This document shows, one piece after another, positions 7,562-16,487 of a stretch of 64,000 nt of DNA (its first letter is position 1; each line of letters starts with the position of its first letter). Below the pieces are notes generated by a model. The model did not search any database. It was not told the DNA's origin and saw only the letters and a program-made list of their open reading frames with translations. Position numbers and translations under genes: made by a program. The stretch is from NCBI GenBank assembly GCA_964389525.1, contig CAYMEX010000008.1:49116-113115 (forward strand), in the 5' to 3' direction. This stretch comes from JAFLTL01 sp964389525. Lineage in GTDB: Bacteria; Bacteroidota; Bacteroidia; Bacteroidales; Muribaculaceae.

Positions 7562-9262
7562 ATGATACTGAAACAACTCGCATTAATAGCGTCGTCTATC
7601 TTTATAGGCATACAGTTTGCCGGTGCGACAAAACCACTTGACTCCATTTTTGAGAGTTGGAAAAACAAACCGGGTACTGAAACGACCGAAGTGCGATACA
7701 CAGGCACATTCGACGGAAAGATCAAAGGGTTTATGTTTCAGCGCGGATTGGGAAATGGCTGGACTTATGGCTTACGCATCGCATGCCATAATATAGACCG
7801 GAGCGACATCAGTAAGCTGTTTGCAACATTCGATAATAGCAGATCGGAAGTAGGACATGTAGTAAAAACAGAAAATGGCCGGGCCTGTTTTGACGAAAAC
7901 AATATGCTGGGCTATGCCTGTCATTACGATGCCGACAATAACACCGCCTATATCATGAGGACAACGGTAGAAAACGAGGTGTGCATCCCATACGACTGGT
8001 TCACTCGCGACTACTATAACGGATCGATAAAAAACATCCAGACCCAGCTGACTTCTCCAGTGTGGGCAGCCACACTTGCGCGATTGTATTCCGAAGTAAA
8101 ATACAATTATGTGTTCTACGACCGGTATAAGACAGCTGTCGACAGCGCATATACCGTATCATTGCCTCTGATTATCGACACAGACAACAATTATGACGCA
8201 TACCGCATACTTCAAAGATTTATAGCGACATGCAACGACGGACACACATTCATTTATGCTTATGGCATAGAGACACCGGTGCAATCTGCGTTCACAACCG
8301 TCAGACTTGGAGATAAAATCTACATAGACAAAGTCGAAAGTTCCACGCTCGACTCAGCCGGGATGAAACGTGGCATGGAGGTTATCGCTGTAAACGGAAT
8401 TCCTGTCCGGCAGTACGCCGACAGTATGCTTAAACCATACGTAAATGCCTCGACCCCACAATGGGCTGAACATATTATGTTTGACAATTACGGGCTGTCA
8501 ACGGGGCAAAGCGGTATGCCTCTCGATCTCACACTTAACAATGGCAAAAAGAATGTTGAAGTAAAGCATCAGATTGCTGGTGCATTGAAAGACCGTCACA
8601 GCAGACCAGGCAGTTGTCTCGGCTTTAGAATGCTGGAAAAAAACATAGGCATACTGACGATTTCCGATTTTCAGTCCTCTGAAGTGACCGCCCTGTTCGA
8701 TCAGGTCTATGACAAGATCCTGAAAACCGACGGACTGATCATTGACATACGTGGAAATGGAGGCGGCAACTCGGGATATGCCGACTACATCGCCCGACAT
8801 TTCTCCGCCGACAGCATCCGACGCAACTCATGGAGTTCCCCAATATATATCCCTGCATTTGCATCGTGGGGCAAAGACGCCGGACGATATGACAGTCCTG
8901 AAGAATATTATATCCCTCCCATCGACGACAAGAAACCATATCTCAAGCCCATGGTCATATTGATCGACCGTGGCACATTCTCCGCCGCAGAAGACTTCTC
9001 GGCTCTGTTTAAAGGAATGAAGCGAGCTGTGTTTATCGGTGAGCCAACAGGTGGAAGCACCGGAAACGGTGTACGCGTGCAGCTTAATGATTTTGTCTAT
9101 GCCAACATATGTTCAAAGCACGATGTCGCACCCGATGGCACGGAATTTGTCGGAATAGGCATTATTCCTGACATACAGACTGCAGAGACGCTTGAATCCT
9201 ACTTCCATTCAAAACACGACAATGCCATAAAAACGGCACTCGAGGTTCTCCGACGCAAATAA
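7562..9262 (+). CDS. Secreted S41 family (C-terminal-processing/tricorn-like) peptidase with an extra N-terminal domain
   Basis: A 566-residue exported protein (signal sequence about residues 1-21). Residues 42-151 are the domain shared with the preceding gene. From about 155 onward it is an S41 peptidase: NDGHT at 225-229 (His228), a PDZ-like part (KVESSTLDSAGMKRGMEVIA, then VNGIPV), LIIDIRGNGGGNSG, and the nucleophile motif GTFSAAED with Ser474, followed by FIGEPTGGSTGNG. The NDGHT histidine plus Ser points to the tricorn-type catalytic arrangement rather than the Ser-Lys dyad of CtpA, although this is by motif only. It likely cleaves periplasmic or extracellular protein. As last gene of the sigma/one-TM cassette it could act in envelope signalling; that is speculation. 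Confidence 0.85.
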   Translation: MILKQLALIASSIFIGIQFAGATKPLDSIFESWKNKPGTETTEVRYTGTFDGKIKGFMFQRGLGNGWTYGLRIACHNIDRSDISKLFATFDNSRSEVGHVVKTENGRACFDENNMLGYACHYDADNNTAYIMRTTVENEVCIPYDWFTRDYYNGSIKNIQTQLTSPVWAATLARLYSEVKYNYVFYDRYKTAVDSAYTVSLPLIIDTDNNYDAYRILQRFIATCNDGHTFIYAYGIETPVQSAFTTVRLGDKIYIDKVESSTLDSAGMKRGMEVIAVNGIPVRQYADSMLKPYVNASTPQWAEHIMFDNYGLSTGQSGMPLDLTLNNGKKNVEVKHQIAGALKDRHSRPGSCLGFRMLEKNIGILTISDFQSSEVTALFDQVYDKILKTDGLIIDIRGNGGGNSGYADYIARHFSADSIRRNSWSSPIYIPAFASWGKDAGRYDSPEEYYIPPIDDKKPYLKPMVILIDRGTFSAAEDFSALFKGMKRAVFIGEPTGGSTGNGVRVQLNDFVYANICSKHDVAPDGTEFVGIGIIPDIQTAETLESYFHSKHDNAIKTALEVLRRK

Positions 9263-9283
9263 CTGTTATATGACACTATGATT

Positions 9284-9320
9284 TCGGGCGGGTTCAAGAT
9301 GTTGAATCTGCCCGATTTAT
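9284..9320. terminator. Bidirectional terminator between the S41 gene and miaA
   Basis: A 14-bp stem (9284-9297 with 9302-9315, two G-T pairs) around a GATG tetraloop, followed by TTTATTTA. It lies between two convergent genes and can serve both. Confidence 0.8.
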
Positions 9321-10207
9321 TTATCATTCCGTATATGCGACAGAATATCCGACGCATCACGGCACCATATCACATCCCCGTCTTTTTTAAGCCACGTCAG
9401 TTGCTTTTTAGCAAAGACACGTGTATTTCTCGCAATCTTTTCTTTAGCCTCTTCAAGCGTCAGCTTCCCGTCAAAATAGTCGAACATCTCCTTTACGCCG
9501 ACTGTATTCAGGGAGTTCAGCCCCCTCTGAGGTTCCACATTTCTTATCTCCGACTCAAGACCGGCATCGATCATAGCCGATACTCTCGCCGAAATCCGCT
9601 CAAACAAGACTTCACGTGGCATACCTATGGCAAACTTCAGAATGCGGAAATTTCGCGTTTTCGTGCGGCCTGTGCGAAAGGATGTATAGGTCTGCCCCGA
9701 TTCATAGATTATCTCCAACGCGTGCGCCACGCGCTTCGTATTCTTCCTGTCGACCACTTCATAATATTCCGGGTCACTCAGCTTCAGTCTTGCAAGAAGC
9801 CCGTCGGAGCCCTCTGTGTCGAGCAACTCAGCCACCCGGTTTCTCACCTCATCGGATATGGTCGGCATTTCATCTATCCCTTTGGTGACAGCATCGACAT
9901 ACAGCATCGATCCACCGCACATGACAGCATAGTCAGACTGTTTGAAGAGATCTGAAAGCAGGCACAATGCTTCTTCTTCAAAACATGCTGCGCTATAGTA
10001 TGCGTCAAGTGGTAAATGCCCGACAAAATGATGAGCCACCACAGCTCTTTCCTCAAAGGTAGGAGCTGCGGTGGCAATAGGTATGTCAGCAAACATCTGT
10101 CGTGAATCAGCAGATATAATCTCGCACCCCAAAGTCTTGGCGACCTCAATCGCAGCTTTGGTTTTACCCGATGCTGTCGCACCGGTGATCACGACAAGTG
10201 TTTTCAC
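9317..10207 (-). CDS. miaA: tRNA dimethylallyltransferase
   Basis: A 296-residue MiaA that transfers a dimethylallyl group to N6 of A37 in tRNAs reading UNN codons. The P-loop GATASGKT is at residues 9-16. Other motifs are ISADSRQMF, VAHHFVGHLPLDAYYSAA, the GGSMLYVDAV substrate loop, RKNTKRVAHALEI, and the C-terminal RNTRVFAKKQLTWLKKD that is diagnostic. It follows pepT by 7 bp, so they are probably cotranscribed. Length is slightly short but normal for Bacteroidetes. Confidence 0.95.
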   Translation of the reverse strand: MKTLVVITGATASGKTKAAIEVAKTLGCEIISADSRQMFADIPIATAAPTFEERAVVAHHFVGHLPLDAYYSAACFEEEALCLLSDLFKQSDYAVMCGGSMLYVDAVTKGIDEMPTISDEVRNRVAELLDTEGSDGLLARLKLSDPEYYEVVDRKNTKRVAHALEIIYESGQTYTSFRTGRTKTRNFRILKFAIGMPREVLFERISARVSAMIDAGLESEIRNVEPQRGLNSLNTVGVKEMFDYFDGKLTLEEAKEKIARNTRVFAKKQLTWLKKDGDVIWCRDASDILSHIRNDK

Positions 10208-10214
10208 TCTGTTA

Positions 10215-11444
10215 TCAGAACGTTTTTTCGCCTACAATACGGGCAATCTCTACTATAACCTGAGATGCCTTCTCCATCGACTGAATAGGCAGGAATTCAT
10301 ATTTGCCATGGAAGTTAAGACCACCGGCAAAGATGTTGGGACAAGGAAGTCCCTTAAACGAAAGCTGTGCGCCGTCTGTGCCGCCTCTGATAGGCACGAC
10401 CCTTGGTGTAACGTCGGCCGCGATCATAGCCTCCTTGGCGATATCAACGATATACATCACAGGCTCGACTTTCTCGCGCATGTTGTAATACTGATCCTTT
10501 ATATCGATCGAGGCACATCCGGGAAACTCGTTGTTGATTTTACGTGCCAGATGTTCAAGCTCCTTTTTACGACGCTCAAAACGGTCTCGGTCGTGATCTC
10601 TGATGATATACGTCAGCACAGTCTCCTCTACACTGCCCGAAATGGATGTAAGATGGTAAAATCCCTCATATCCCTCGGTGTGCTCAGGAGTCTCCCAGCG
10701 GGGAAGCATGATGATGAACTGGTTGGCCACACGCATCGAGTTCAACATCTTGTGCTTGGCGTAGCCGGGGTGCACGTTGCGACCTTTGAACGTCACCTTG
10801 GCAATTGCAGCGTTGAAATTCTCATACTCGAGCTCACCGATCTCTCCGCCATCCATAGTGTAAGCGAAATCAGCGCCGAAATGCTCCACATCAAATTTGT
10901 GTGCGCCAAGGCCGATTTCCTCATCCGGGTTAAATGCAATGCGTATGTCGCCATGTTTGATTTCAGGATGCTCCTGCAGATAAGCCACCGCCGTTATGAT
11001 CTCTGCTATGCCGGCCTTGTCATCGGCTCCAAGCAGAGTAGTCCCGTCAGTCACGATGAGATCCTGTCCTTTGTAATGCTCCAGCTCCGGAAAATCTTTT
11101 GGCGACAGCACCATTCCGAGCTTTTCGTTAAGAATGATGTCTCCGCCGTCATATCCCTTGACAATGCGCGGATGCACATGCTTGCCCGACATATCGGGCG
11201 ATGTATCTACATGAGCGATAAATCCAACGGTCGGAACCTTGCGGTCGTTGATATTGCCCGGCAAAGTAGCCATAAGGTAGCCGTTGTCGTCAAGCGTTAT
11301 ATCCTGCAGTTTCATGCCCTCCAGTATCTCCTTCAGATGAATGGCGAAATCCATCTGTCCGGGAGTCGAAGGAGTCATATTGGTCATATCATCGCTCTGG
11401 GTGTCCCATGACACATAATCCAGAAAACGGTCTACAATTCCCAT
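10215..11444 (-). CDS. pepT: Peptidase T (aminotripeptidase)
   Basis: An M20 family zinc peptidase that removes the N-terminal residue of tripeptides in the cytoplasm. Metal-ligand motifs are all visible: AHVDTSPD, GADDKAG, FNPDEEIG, YTMDGGEIGELEYENF and the C-terminal FHGKYEFLP. The start at ATG 11444 gives MGIVDRFLDYVSWDTQS, which aligns with the usual PepT N-terminus and 409 residues. A longer form from GTG 11468 would add eight residues not found in the family. It precedes miaA by 7 bp. Confidence 0.94.
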   Translation of the reverse strand: MGIVDRFLDYVSWDTQSDDMTNMTPSTPGQMDFAIHLKEILEGMKLQDITLDDNGYLMATLPGNINDRKVPTVGFIAHVDTSPDMSGKHVHPRIVKGYDGGDIILNEKLGMVLSPKDFPELEHYKGQDLIVTDGTTLLGADDKAGIAEIITAVAYLQEHPEIKHGDIRIAFNPDEEIGLGAHKFDVEHFGADFAYTMDGGEIGELEYENFNAAIAKVTFKGRNVHPGYAKHKMLNSMRVANQFIIMLPRWETPEHTEGYEGFYHLTSISGSVEETVLTYIIRDHDRDRFERRKKELEHLARKINNEFPGCASIDIKDQYYNMREKVEPVMYIVDIAKEAMIAADVTPRVVPIRGGTDGAQLSFKGLPCPNIFAGGLNFHGKYEFLPIQSMEKASQVIVEIARIVGEKTF

Positions 11445-11550
11445 GCTTGTTTTTATTAATAAAGCCACCGGTGTAACGACAGAGTCTTATATAAACTTTG
11501 GCGCTAACCGGCGGCTATAGTTCTAAATTGCTATTATAATAGAGAAGTCA

Positions 11551-12765
11551 TCAAAGTGCCTCCACACGTTTCAGATTGGCTTCATCATTGAGATTATAAT
11601 ACACGTTGCGCAGATATACGAGTGCATCGTGCATCTCATCGGGATTAAGCTTGTAAGCCTCTTCAAGATAAGTGGCTGCCTCACGGAAAAGCGGGTTAAC
11701 CTGAGAGTCGCGCACCTTCTGGTACTCCTCCTGCGACTGCTTTGTTGCAGCATCGTCGATAGCATATGCCTTGTTGCAGAGTGAACGGCCGACATTGTAC
11801 TGATACTGAGCGTTGCTCGGATCAATCTCCACAGCCTTGCGGTAATCGGCAAGCGCGGCATCATGGTTTTCAAGATTCTCCTCAAGGATACCGAGTACAA
11901 AATAGAGATTCGGGTTGTTGGGCTCTGCCGAGATTGCGCTGTTAAGCATCGTGCGAGCCTCGTCAAACTGCTTGTTCTCGATCTTGTTGTTTATGATCAG
12001 CTGGAGATACTTGACATCCTCGTTACCGTAGAGAGGCAGAGCGGCCTCGGCAAGCTTTGTCACTTTCTCATTGTTCTTGAGCTGGAATGCAATGGCAATT
12101 GCATAATCATATACATTCTTCTTGTTGTAGCCAAGGTCGATAGCCTTTTGGAATGCAGCGTCGGCTTTGTCAAGCTGATCGCCCTGCCAGGCGGCAAGGG
12201 CCTGATTATATGCGACCTCTGCCATTGCTGTGTCGGCAGGTGCCTTGGGAGCGTTTTCACCAAGCTCACTGTTTGAAGGAAGTGCGAGATAAAGATCCCA
12301 GGCCTCGTATGCGCCATTGAAATCTTTTGCCTCCCAACAATATACGGCAGCAGTATTCAGATCGTTATAGTGATTCTGTATCTGCTTCACGATATCCTTT
12401 GTGTACTTAGTCTTGATCTTACCCTTGTTGTCTGTCACCTTGTCGAGAGGAAGTGCTTTCAGGAAGTACTCCATACCCTGACGAAGAGCATTGCCGGTCT
12501 GAGCCTTGTCGACATTCTGGCCAAGGGCTATCTTGGTAAAATTCTGATCATAAAGACCAACGCCGGCCTTACCGGCTACATACCAAGTCAGAGCCTCACC
12601 TGCACTTTCTTCATTGGTCAGGGCAGGTGCAATCTTGGTGAGTGCTGCGGCGAAATTGGAATTAGAGCCTTTTGTTTCACGCTCCACTTCCTTTACCAAG
12701 GCATTCTGAGCCGAAAGACCCAGTGTGGCCGCAAAAAACAATGCGGCGAGACTTACCTTCTTCAT
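11551..12765 (-). CDS. Exported TPR-repeat protein
   Basis: A 404-residue protein with a clear signal peptide (MKKVSLAALFFAATLGLSAQ) and several tetratricopeptide repeats. Examples are AEVAYNQALAAWQGDQLDKA followed by DAAFQKAIDLGYNKKN, and NPNLYFVLGILEENLENHDA followed by ALADYRKAVEIDPSNAQYQY. TPRs are protein-protein interaction solenoids, and here they would be in the periplasm. It lies 49 bp downstream of gyrA in the same direction, so it may be read through from gyrA, but has no evident functional link. The partner is unknown. Confidence 0.85.
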   Translation of the reverse strand: MKKVSLAALFFAATLGLSAQNALVKEVERETKGSNSNFAAALTKIAPALTNEESAGEALTWYVAGKAGVGLYDQNFTKIALGQNVDKAQTGNALRQGMEYFLKALPLDKVTDNKGKIKTKYTKDIVKQIQNHYNDLNTAAVYCWEAKDFNGAYEAWDLYLALPSNSELGENAPKAPADTAMAEVAYNQALAAWQGDQLDKADAAFQKAIDLGYNKKNVYDYAIAIAFQLKNNEKVTKLAEAALPLYGNEDVKYLQLIINNKIENKQFDEARTMLNSAISAEPNNPNLYFVLGILEENLENHDAALADYRKAVEIDPSNAQYQYNVGRSLCNKAYAIDDAATKQSQEEYQKVRDSQVNPLFREAATYLEEAYKLNPDEMHDALVYLRNVYYNLNDEANLKRVEAL

Positions 12766-12814
12766 AATCTATGGTTAGTTAATAATTTATTTAATATTTT
12801 CATGATAGTCACTC

Positions 12815-15415
12815 TCAAAGCACATCCTGATCGTCCTGCTCGACTTCGTCGTCAGTCTCATCGTCCAGGATCTCTTCTTCATCGATCTCCTCGATCATAT
12901 CCTCTCCGGCATCTTCCGGAAGAATATCAGCCTCAGTTATATCGACATTTTCAGTCTCCTCCTCCGGGTCTGTATCGACACAGCAGACCGAAGCGATTGT
13001 ATCGGCACGCTTTTCAAGATTAATCAGTCGGACACCTTGAGCGACGCGGCCAATCACACGAAGATCGGCACAGCGTATTCGCAATGTGATACCCGAACGG
13101 TTGATTATAACAAGATCCTTGTCGTCATCAACGATCTTCAGGGCCACCATCGAGCCGGTCTTATCTGTCACCTTCATGGTTCTGACGCCCTTGGCTCCGC
13201 GGTTGGTCACTCTGTAAGAATCGAGGAGCGAACGCTTGCCGTAACCGTTTTCAGAAATTACAAGTACATCAGGATCCGTTCCGTCGGGCACTGCTACAAG
13301 ACCAACAACCTCGTCATTGCCGCCGTCGAGCTTCATGCCGCGCACACCGCCGCTTGTGCGACCGCTTTTGCGCAGCGTGTTCTCATGAAAACGTATCGCA
13401 CGGCCATTTCGGTTGGCAAGCATGATCTGATAGTTGCCGTCGGTGAGTTCCACACCCACAAGCTGGTCTCCCTCATCTATCGCCATCGACTTGACACCCT
13501 TGGCCGCAATCGAGCTCGAATAGTTGACAAGCGCGGTACGCTTGACAACACCCATCTTTGTTGCGAACACAAGGTTAAGTTCTGGATCCTTCACATCCTT
13601 CACTTTTATAACCGTCGTTATGGCATCATCGGGAGCTATGTTCAGCAGATTCTGTATAGCACGTCCTTTGGTGTTCTTTGCTCCTTCGGGTATGTCATAC
13701 ACTTTCAGTCGGTAATGCAGGCCCTTCTTCGTAAAGAACAGCAGATTATTGTGCATCGATGCAGGATAGATGTATTCGATGAAGTCCTCCTCGCGGGTAT
13801 TGCTGCCGCGCGATCCTACACCACCGCGGTTCTGCACGCGGAACTCGCTGAGAGACGTTCTCTTGATATATCCCATGCGCGAGATCGTGATGATCATCTC
13901 CTCATCGGCATAGAAATCCTCGGCATTGAAGTCGCCGGCCACATAATCGATATCTGTGCGGCGTGCGTCGCCGTATTTGTCTCTGATCTCGATGAGCTCG
14001 TCCTTCATCACATTGCGGCAGACAGCATCGTCGTTCAGGATGCTTTCAAGATATGCGATAGTCTTCTCCAGTTCATCGTACTCATTGCGCAGCTTATCCT
14101 GCTCAAGGCCGGTTAGCTGTCTAAGCCTCATCTCGACGATTGCGGCAGTCTGGACTTCGGTCAGTCCAAAACGCTCCGACAGTGTCTGACGTGCAATGTC
14201 AGGCGATGCAGAACCACGTATGATCTTAATGACTTCGTCGATATTCTGCGATGCAATAATCAGGCCTTCAAGTATATGGGCGCGCTCAGTAGCTTTGCGG
14301 AGATCAAAGCGTGTGCGTCTGATCACAACTTCGTGTCTATGAGCGATGAATTCCTGAAGTATCTCTTTGAGGTTGAGCGTCTTGGGGCGACCATGAACCA
14401 GTGCGACATTATTGACGCTGAACGATGCCTGCATCTGGGTCATCTTATAAAGCTTGTTGAGCACCACCTGTGAGTTGGCGTCGCTCTTGAGCTTTATGAC
14501 AATACGCATGCCCTTATAGTCACTCTCGTCATTGAGATCGGCAATACCGTCAAGCTTTTTATCATTGACCAGATCTGCGATATACTTGATCAGGTCGGCC
14601 TTTATGACATTGTAAGGTATCTCCTTTACGACAATGACTTCATGATCTTTCTCGGTCTCTATCTCAGCCTTTGCGCGTATGACGATACGCCCGCGACCGG
14701 TCTCATAGGCATCCTTCACGCCCTGGTAGCCGTAAATAGTACCGCCGGTCGGGAAGTCGGGAGCCGTTATGTACTTCATAAGGTCGCTGACTTCAAGATC
14801 AGGGTTGTCAATCAGAGCGAGACATCCGTTTATCGACTCGGTGAGATTGTGAGGCGGCATGTTTGTAGCCATACCGACGGCAATGCCGGCCGCTCCGTTG
14901 ACAAGCAGATTCGGGAAACGGGTAGGCAGAACTACCGGTTCCTTTCTCGAATTGTCGTAGTTAGGCTGGAAATCTACTGTCTCACTGTCAATATCAGCAA
15001 GCATCTCCTCTCCGATCTTTTCAAGACGCACCTCGGTATATCGCATTGCCGCAGGGCTGTCGCCATCGACCGAACCGAAGTTGCCATGACCGTCGACAAG
15101 TGTATATCGCATCGCCCATGGCTGTGCAAGACGCACTACCGTACCGTAGATCGAGCTGTCGCCGTGCGGGTGATATTTACCCATCACATCGCCGACACAG
15201 TTGGCTGATTTCTTATGTGGATGATTCGACGTGTTGCCCATCTCGTTCATTCCGTACAGCACACGGCGATGAACCGGTTTCAGACCGTCACGCACGTCAG
15301 GAAGAGCACGAGACACAATCACCGACATCGAGTAATCGATGTACGCCGACTTCATCTCATTCTCGATATTGATTTTCAGAATTCGATCGTCGTTGAACTT
15401 ATCTTCTTCAACCAT
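12815..15415 (-). CDS. gyrA: DNA gyrase subunit A
   Basis: An 866-residue type IIA topoisomerase subunit. The catalytic Tyr is Tyr126 (AAMRYTE). The quinolone-determining region reads GKYHPHGDSSIYGTVVRLAQ; Ser87 matches E. coli Ser83 and Gly91 falls at the E. coli Asp87 position. The C-terminal beta-pinwheel has a degenerate GyrA box (QNRGGVG in place of QRRGGKG), and the protein ends in a long acidic tail of about 50 residues. The start at 15415 gives the expected helix before DYSMSVIVSRALPDVRDGLK. A good Bacteroidetes promoter lies upstream. gyrB is not in the window. Confidence 0.97.
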   Translation of the reverse strand: MVEEDKFNDDRILKINIENEMKSAYIDYSMSVIVSRALPDVRDGLKPVHRRVLYGMNEMGNTSNHPHKKSANCVGDVMGKYHPHGDSSIYGTVVRLAQPWAMRYTLVDGHGNFGSVDGDSPAAMRYTEVRLEKIGEEMLADIDSETVDFQPNYDNSRKEPVVLPTRFPNLLVNGAAGIAVGMATNMPPHNLTESINGCLALIDNPDLEVSDLMKYITAPDFPTGGTIYGYQGVKDAYETGRGRIVIRAKAEIETEKDHEVIVVKEIPYNVIKADLIKYIADLVNDKKLDGIADLNDESDYKGMRIVIKLKSDANSQVVLNKLYKMTQMQASFSVNNVALVHGRPKTLNLKEILQEFIAHRHEVVIRRTRFDLRKATERAHILEGLIIASQNIDEVIKIIRGSASPDIARQTLSERFGLTEVQTAAIVEMRLRQLTGLEQDKLRNEYDELEKTIAYLESILNDDAVCRNVMKDELIEIRDKYGDARRTDIDYVAGDFNAEDFYADEEMIITISRMGYIKRTSLSEFRVQNRGGVGSRGSNTREEDFIEYIYPASMHNNLLFFTKKGLHYRLKVYDIPEGAKNTKGRAIQNLLNIAPDDAITTVIKVKDVKDPELNLVFATKMGVVKRTALVNYSSSIAAKGVKSMAIDEGDQLVGVELTDGNYQIMLANRNGRAIRFHENTLRKSGRTSGGVRGMKLDGGNDEVVGLVAVPDGTDPDVLVISENGYGKRSLLDSYRVTNRGAKGVRTMKVTDKTGSMVALKIVDDDKDLVIINRSGITLRIRCADLRVIGRVAQGVRLINLEKRADTIASVCCVDTDPEEETENVDITEADILPEDAGEDMIEEIDEEEILDDETDDEVEQDDQDVL

Positions 15416-15457
15416 TTATTGTCTTAGAATTGCGTTACTTTAAATGTTTTATTCCTA

Positions 15458-15490
15458 CAAAGATAATTATTTTAGAGGATAAATCCCAAA
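15458..15490 (-). promoter_or_regulatory. Promoter of gyrA
   Basis: On the minus strand a TTTG box (15487-15490) is followed after 21 nt by TATCTTTG (15458-15465), an excellent Bacteroidetes -33/-7 pair. Transcription would begin near 15453 with a leader of about 38 nt. Confidence 0.6.
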
Positions 15491-15572
15491 TTTTTTAATA
15501 CGCACGCCCGAAGCCTGCAGACTCGACAATCCGCACACAAAAGACAAGCAGACAGCATTAACCAACAGGATA

Positions 15573-16487
15573 TTACACTTCAAGAGCCCCGACGAGTTCG
15601 TTAACATCACCAACCCCGTGACGATCGCAATAATCCGAGATATAATCAACAATTTCCGACGTCACGGCCGGATTGACAAAATTGCACGTGCCAACTTCAA
15701 TCGCCGATGCACCGGCAAGAATAAACTCCATTGCGTCACGGCCACATGAGATTCCCCCGAGGCCTATAACCGGTATCTTAACAGCTTTGGCAACCTGCCA
15801 GACCATCCTCACCGCCACAGGCTTCACCGCCGGCCCCGAAAGACCGCCGGTAATTGTCGAGAGACAAGGTCTGCGACGCTCCACGTCTATCGCCATGCCG
15901 AGCATCGTATTTATCAACGACACGCTGTCGGCCCCTTCTGCCTCAACAGCCTTGGCGATCGAGACGATATCAGTAACATTAGGCGACAGCTTTACAATCA
16001 AAGTCTTGCCCCACGCAGCCCTAACCGAGCGCGTAACATTGCCGGCACCCTCAGTGGTTGTGCCAAAAGCCATTCCACCCTGCTTGACATTAGGACACGA
16101 AATATTTACCTCGATCGCCCTTATCCTGTCAAGCTCCGACAGCTTTTCGGCAACTGCGACATAGTCATTGACACAAGCCCCCGACACATTCACAATTATC
16201 TCGCTGTCATATTTCAACAGGCGCGGATATATATTCTCGATAAAATAATCCACACCTTTATTCTGCAATCCTACGGCATTAAGCATGCCGGATGGAGTCT
16301 CCGCCATGCGAGGATATGGATTTCCCTGACGCGGCTCAAGAGTCGTGCCTTTCACAATAAATCCGCCCAGTTTTGACAAGTCTACGAAATCCGCAAATTC
16401 CTCTCCGTAGCCAAAAGTCCCCGACGCTGTCAGCACCGGATTCTTAATCTTCAATCCCCCGCCTATTTCAACACTCAGTTTTGCCAT
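15573..16487 (-). CDS. pyrD: Dihydroorotate dehydrogenase B, catalytic subunit
   Basis: A 304-residue class 1B dihydroorotate dehydrogenase that oxidises dihydroorotate to orotate in UMP synthesis. Motifs are LTASGTFGYG, KGTTLEPRQGNP, NVSGACVNDY, the active-site Cys in EVNISCPNVKQGG, and the FMN phosphate-binding pieces IPVIGLGGI and AGASAIEVGT. Class 1B enzymes pass electrons through PyrK, whose gene is directly upstream and overlaps it by 13 bp. Together they use NAD+ rather than fumarate or quinone. Confidence 0.95.
   Translation of the reverse strand: MAKLSVEIGGGLKIKNPVLTASGTFGYGEEFADFVDLSKLGGFIVKGTTLEPRQGNPYPRMAETPSGMLNAVGLQNKGVDYFIENIYPRLLKYDSEIIVNVSGACVNDYVAVAEKLSELDRIRAIEVNISCPNVKQGGMAFGTTTEGAGNVTRSVRAAWGKTLIVKLSPNVTDIVSIAKAVEAEGADSVSLINTMLGMAIDVERRRPCLSTITGGLSGPAVKPVAVRMVWQVAKAVKIPVIGLGGISCGRDAMEFILAGASAIEVGTCNFVNPAVTSEIVDYISDYCDRHGVGDVNELVGALEV

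Noticed and set aside
9278..9955. Plus-strand frame of 225 codons opposite miaA
   Set aside because: It begins inside the bidirectional terminator and runs antisense to conserved MiaA motifs.
10071..11411. Long open frame (446 codons) on the plus strand opposite miaA and pepT
   Set aside because: It lies opposite clear pepT and miaA coding sequence, has no recognisable domain and is rich in Cys/His/Arg as expected of an antisense frame.
15113..15175. Calling the GyrA Gly91 a resistance mutation
   Set aside because: Without close relatives for comparison it may be the normal residue in this phylum.
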